DNA from: DAIDAN01 sp049303335
GTDB lineage: Archaea > Aenigmatarchaeota > Aenigmatarchaeia > Aenigmatarchaeales > DAIDAN01
NCBI GenBank assembly: GCA_049303335.1
Contig: JBAQNA010000012.1
Location: 1 to 15,899 of the forward strand
DNA: 15,899 nucleotides
Direction of reading: 5' to 3'
The position numbers and the translations under genes are program-made. Below the pieces are notes generated by a model. The model made no database searches. It had not been told where the DNA came from and was given only the letters and a program-made list of their open reading frames with translations. Shown piece after piece: positions 13,126 through 15,899 of this stretch (the first letter of the stretch is position 1; each line of letters begins with the position of its first letter).

Positions 13126-13136
13126 TAAATAATATA
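13126..13136 (+). promoter_or_regulatory. Candidate TATA box of the Lhr gene
   Basis: TAAATAATATA is centred about 20 nt before the ATG at 13151, slightly close for a leaderless gene. GTAAATACT near 13097-13105 or the repeat end near 13074-13084 are alternatives that would give a leader of about 25-45 nt. Confidence 0.35.
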
Positions 13137-13150
13137 ACAGTGTTATTATT

Positions 13151-15899
13151 ATGAAACAAAAACTAACAGAAAAAGCAAAAATCGCAGCAGAAACGCCTGC
13201 AACGCCGCAGGAAGAGAAATCCGTCTTCGACCTGCTGAACCCGAAGGTTGCGAAGCTGGCGAAAGAGCGGTTCGGGAAGCCCACGGTGGTGCAGGAGCTC
13301 GCGGTTCCGAAAATCCTTGACGGGAAAAGCATACTCACGATAGCGGGCACCGGCTTCGGGAAAACGGAAAGCGTTATGCTGCCGGTTCTCTCGAAACTTC
13401 TGGAGGGCGAGCACAAGCCGATTTCGGTTCTTTACATAACTCCGATGAAATCGCTCAACCGCGACCTGCTTGACAGGCTTATGTGGTGGTGCAACAATCT
13501 CGAGCTGGAAATTTCCGTTCGGCACGGCGACACAACGCAATACGAGCGCAAGAAGCAGAGCGAGTTCCCGCCGTCCGTCCTTATTACAACACCGGAGACT
13601 TTGCAAATCCTTCTGGTTTCGAAAAATTTCAGGAACCATCTCGCGAACGTCGAATATGTTGTTGTCGATGAATTGCACGAGCTTGTGGAAAGCAAGCGCG
13701 GCGCGCAGCTTACCATCGGTCTTGAGCGGCTGAAAAAACTGGTTGCAGAAAACGAGAGCCGCGAAAACAGAAAAATCCAAATTATCGCGCTGTCCGCAAC
13801 CGTGGGCTCGCCAGAGCTTGCGAAAAAATTCATTGGCTGCGACGAGGTTGTGAAAGCCATCACTTCAAAAGATTTGCAGCTGACGGTGGAATCTCCCGTC
13901 AGCGGAATCGAACACAAGAAAATCGCGGAGAAGGCATTCATCGGCGAGGACGTCGCGGCGAAGCTTTCGAGAATTCTCGAGCTGATAAAATCCTACCGCT
14001 CAACGCTGATTTTCACGAACACGCGCGAGTCAGCAGAAATACTTTCCTCGCGGCTGCGCGTCCTTGACAGCGAACTCGCGCACGATGTCCACCACTCAAG
14101 CCTTTCAAAGGAGGTCAGGATAAAAGCGGAAAAGGATTTCAAGGAGGAAAGATTGAAGGCGCTTATCGCGACAAGCTCGCTCGAACTCGGGATTGATATC
14201 GGCTCCATCGATTTGGTTGTGCAGTACATGAGCCCGCGCCAGGTCTCGAAGCTCACGCAGCGCGTCGGCAGGAGCGGGCACGGCGTCGGTCGCAAGTCGG
14301 AGGGAATAATAATAGGCGGGGACGGCGACGACATTTTCGAATCCGCGGTCATCGCGAGAAAAACCCTGGCTGGCGAGCTTGAGGAATTGCAGCAGCAAAC
14401 CGGCGCATTGGACGTTCTGGCAAACCAGATAGTCGGATTCGCGATGGCCGAGTACGGCGTTGACTCGAAAAAGGTTTTTGCAGCGATAAAAAAATCCTAT
14501 CCGTTTTCCGGAATTACGGAAGCGGAGTTCAACGGCATTGTAAAGTTTCTTTCGGACATCGGACTAATCTGGATAAAAGACAGCGAGATAAGAAGGAGAA
14601 GAAAAGCGTTTGATTACTATTTTGAGAACCTTTCCATGATTCCCGATTCGCACCAGTATAAGGTTTTTGACACGGCGCTGAACCAGACAGTCGGGAGCGT
14701 GGACGAGCAGTTTATAGCAACGCACGACGCGGGAACGAATTTCATAGTGAAGGGCCGCGCCTGGAGAATAATGAGCATAGAGGGGGACAAGATTTTTGTT
14801 GAAGCCACCGACGACATAACATCCGCGATTCCCGCGTGGGAAGGCGAGCTGATACCCATACCGTTTGCGATAGCGCAGGAAGTTTACGAATTGCGAAACG
14901 ATATCGGCGAACAAATAAAACGCGGCGCAGGCGTTTCCAAAATCGCTGTCAATATTCAAAAAAAATACCCTGTATCAGACGAGGCTGCCGCGAAAATGGT
15001 CAGCCTGATGGAGCGCCAGCTGAAAAAATATGATTTGCCAGAGCCGTTCACGCTTGAGACGCACATATCGGAAAAAGGCGAGTTCGTTGTGATGCATTCC
15101 TGCTTCGGCACAAAAACAAACGAAACGCTTGCGCGGTTCGTCTCCACAATACTTTCCGCGAAATACGGCTCCGCGGTCGCGGTGAAGGTTGACCCTTACA
15201 GGATTCTTTTCAAGGGCTGCAAGGCGGAGGACGTGAAAGCCGCGCTGTTTGAGCACAAGCCAGAGGATGTTGAAATACTGCTCTCGATGTCGCTCCCGCG
15301 AACTTCGCTGTTCAAGTGGAGATTTATTTTTGTCGCCAAAAGGTTCGGCGCGATAACAAAGCAGGCGAAATACGACAAGATAAGGGTTGACAAGATTGTT
15401 GACCTTTACAGCGGCTCGCCGATTCACACGGAAACATTACGTGAAGTATTCCTGGAGAAGCTTGATTTGTCGCGAGCAAAGGAACTGATGCAGAAATTGC
15501 AAAATGGCGAATTCAAGATAAAAGAAATCGAGGGATTGTCGCCGATAGCCGAGATCGGATTCCGCTATGAGCTGAGCGACGTCGCAAAGCCGGAAAGGCC
15601 GGAAGCGGAGATTCTGAAAATATTCAAGCAGAGGCTGCTGGACACGAAGCTCCGCCTAATTTGCATGAACTGCGGAAAATATTCGATTGCGAAAGACGTT
15701 TCCGAAGTCGAGGCGCAGCCGAGATGCACGCTGTGCGGCTCGCGCCTCATCGCCGTCGCGAAAGAGCACCACCAGATGCTTCAAGAGGTAATAAAAAAAC
15801 ATTTGAAGGGCAAGCCGCTTTCCGCGGATGAGGCAAAACAGATAGAGCGCGTGAAATGGACCGCGGAGCTTGTGATGAACAGCGGAAGGGAAGCCATCC
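13151..15899 (+). CDS. lhr: Lhr-type superfamily 2 helicase (right end cut off)
   Basis: 916 complete codons are visible and the frame is open at the window edge. Helicase motifs in order: Q-motif-like PTVVQELAVPKIL (44-56), Walker A AGTGFGKT (65-72, Lys71), ITPMKSLNRDL, ITTPETL, Walker B DELH (173-176), SAT (215-217), IFTNTRESAE, ATSSLELGIDIGSIDLV and QRVGRSGHG. A winged-helix and Lhr-core region follows, with DEQFIATH as a recognisable element. Near the C-terminus, C838-x2-C841 and C859-x2-C862 form a probable zinc knuckle. Lhr proteins are ATP-dependent 3'-5' helicases and annealing factors acting on branched DNA or RNA-DNA hybrids in repair and RNA processing. Whole-family length is about 850-950 aa for archaeal members, so little is probably missing. 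The repeat-flanked cassette lies directly upstream. Confidence 0.93.
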   Translation, partial: MKQKLTEKAKIAAETPATPQEEKSVFDLLNPKVAKLAKERFGKPTVVQELAVPKILDGKSILTIAGTGFGKTESVMLPVLSKLLEGEHKPISVLYITPMKSLNRDLLDRLMWWCNNLELEISVRHGDTTQYERKKQSEFPPSVLITTPETLQILLVSKNFRNHLANVEYVVVDELHELVESKRGAQLTIGLERLKKLVAENESRENRKIQIIALSATVGSPELAKKFIGCDEVVKAITSKDLQLTVESPVSGIEHKKIAEKAFIGEDVAAKLSRILELIKSYRSTLIFTNTRESAEILSSRLRVLDSELAHDVHHSSLSKEVRIKAEKDFKEERLKALIATSSLELGIDIGSIDLVVQYMSPRQVSKLTQRVGRSGHGVGRKSEGIIIGGDGDDIFESAVIARKTLAGELEELQQQTGALDVLANQIVGFAMAEYGVDSKKVFAAIKKSYPFSGITEAEFNGIVKFLSDIGLIWIKDSEIRRRRKAFDYYFENLSMIPDSHQYKVFDTALNQTVGSVDEQFIATHDAGTNFIVKGRAWRIMSIEGDKIFVEATDDITSAIPAWEGELIPIPFAIAQEVYELRNDIGEQIKRGAGVSKIAVNIQKKYPVSDEAAAKMVSLMERQLKKYDLPEPFTLETHISEKGEFVVMHSCFGTKTNETLARFVSTILSAKYGSAVAVKVDPYRILFKGCKAEDVKAALFEHKPEDVEILLSMSLPRTSLFKWRFIFVAKRFGAITKQAKYDKIRVDKIVDLYSGSPIHTETLREVFLEKLDLSRAKELMQKLQNGEFKIKEIEGLSPIAEIGFRYELSDVAKPERPEAEILKIFKQRLLDTKLRLICMNCGKYSIAKDVSEVEAQPRCTLCGSRLIAVAKEHHQMLQEVIKKHLKGKPLSADEAKQIERVKWTAELVMNSGREAI

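Noticed and set aside
13163..13780. 205-codon minus-strand open frame across lhr
   Set aside because: It lies opposite helicase motifs and has no independent support.

Overview
The window looks archaeal and, by gene content and style, most like an ultrasmall DPANN-type archaeon (Micrarchaeota/ARMAN-like is a reasonable guess, not proven). Supporting signs are a TATA box about 25-30 nt upstream of nearly every start, mostly leaderless or short-leader genes with few Shine-Dalgarno sites, an archaeal type IV pilin, an archaeal Lhr-type helicase, an archaeal Nth/U32 pair, and a tRNA gene broken by two introns at non-standard positions.

Left part (1-3725, all minus strand): a membrane-anchored DUF151 (bifunctional nuclease family) protein whose 5' coding region carries four regularly spaced mini-hairpins; a secreted or anchored lamin-tail-domain protein; tRNA-Arg(CCU) with an 18-nt D-loop intron and a 68-nt T-arm intron; and an APC-family amino acid permease. 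A palindromic TATA box separates the permease from a divergent two-helix channel-like protein with an RCK/TrkA-N domain but no recognisable K+ selectivity filter (3790-4620).

Middle part (4681-8216): an AT-rich accessory stretch with a small membrane-anchored protein and a nucleotidyltransferase-fold protein (minus), a structured inverted-repeat intergenic element (5618-5715), and an anchored seven-repeat beta-propeller protein (plus). It is followed by an HtpX-type M48 protease carrying a canonical EF-hand loop, with a perfect 14-bp palindrome upstream of its promoter.

Right part (8256-15899): a long type IV pilin-like protein converges on a two-TM protein ending in an Sm/Lsm-like domain. 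Endonuclease III (minus) and a U32-family protein (plus) are divergent, with interlocked promoters. A small AT-rich two-gene operon (winged-helix protein plus a helical protein) lies between two 40-bp imperfect direct repeats exactly 800 bp apart and looks like an inserted cassette. A large Lhr helicase runs off the right edge.

There is no single obvious pathway. The themes are cell-surface or membrane proteins, protein and nucleic-acid quality control (HtpX, Nth, Lhr), and tRNA biology (intron-rich tRNA, U32-type hydroxylase candidate). The strongest candidates for something undescribed are the hairpin array, the doubly interrupted tRNA, the filter-less RCK channel, the membrane-tethered Sm-like protein and the repeat-flanked cassette.
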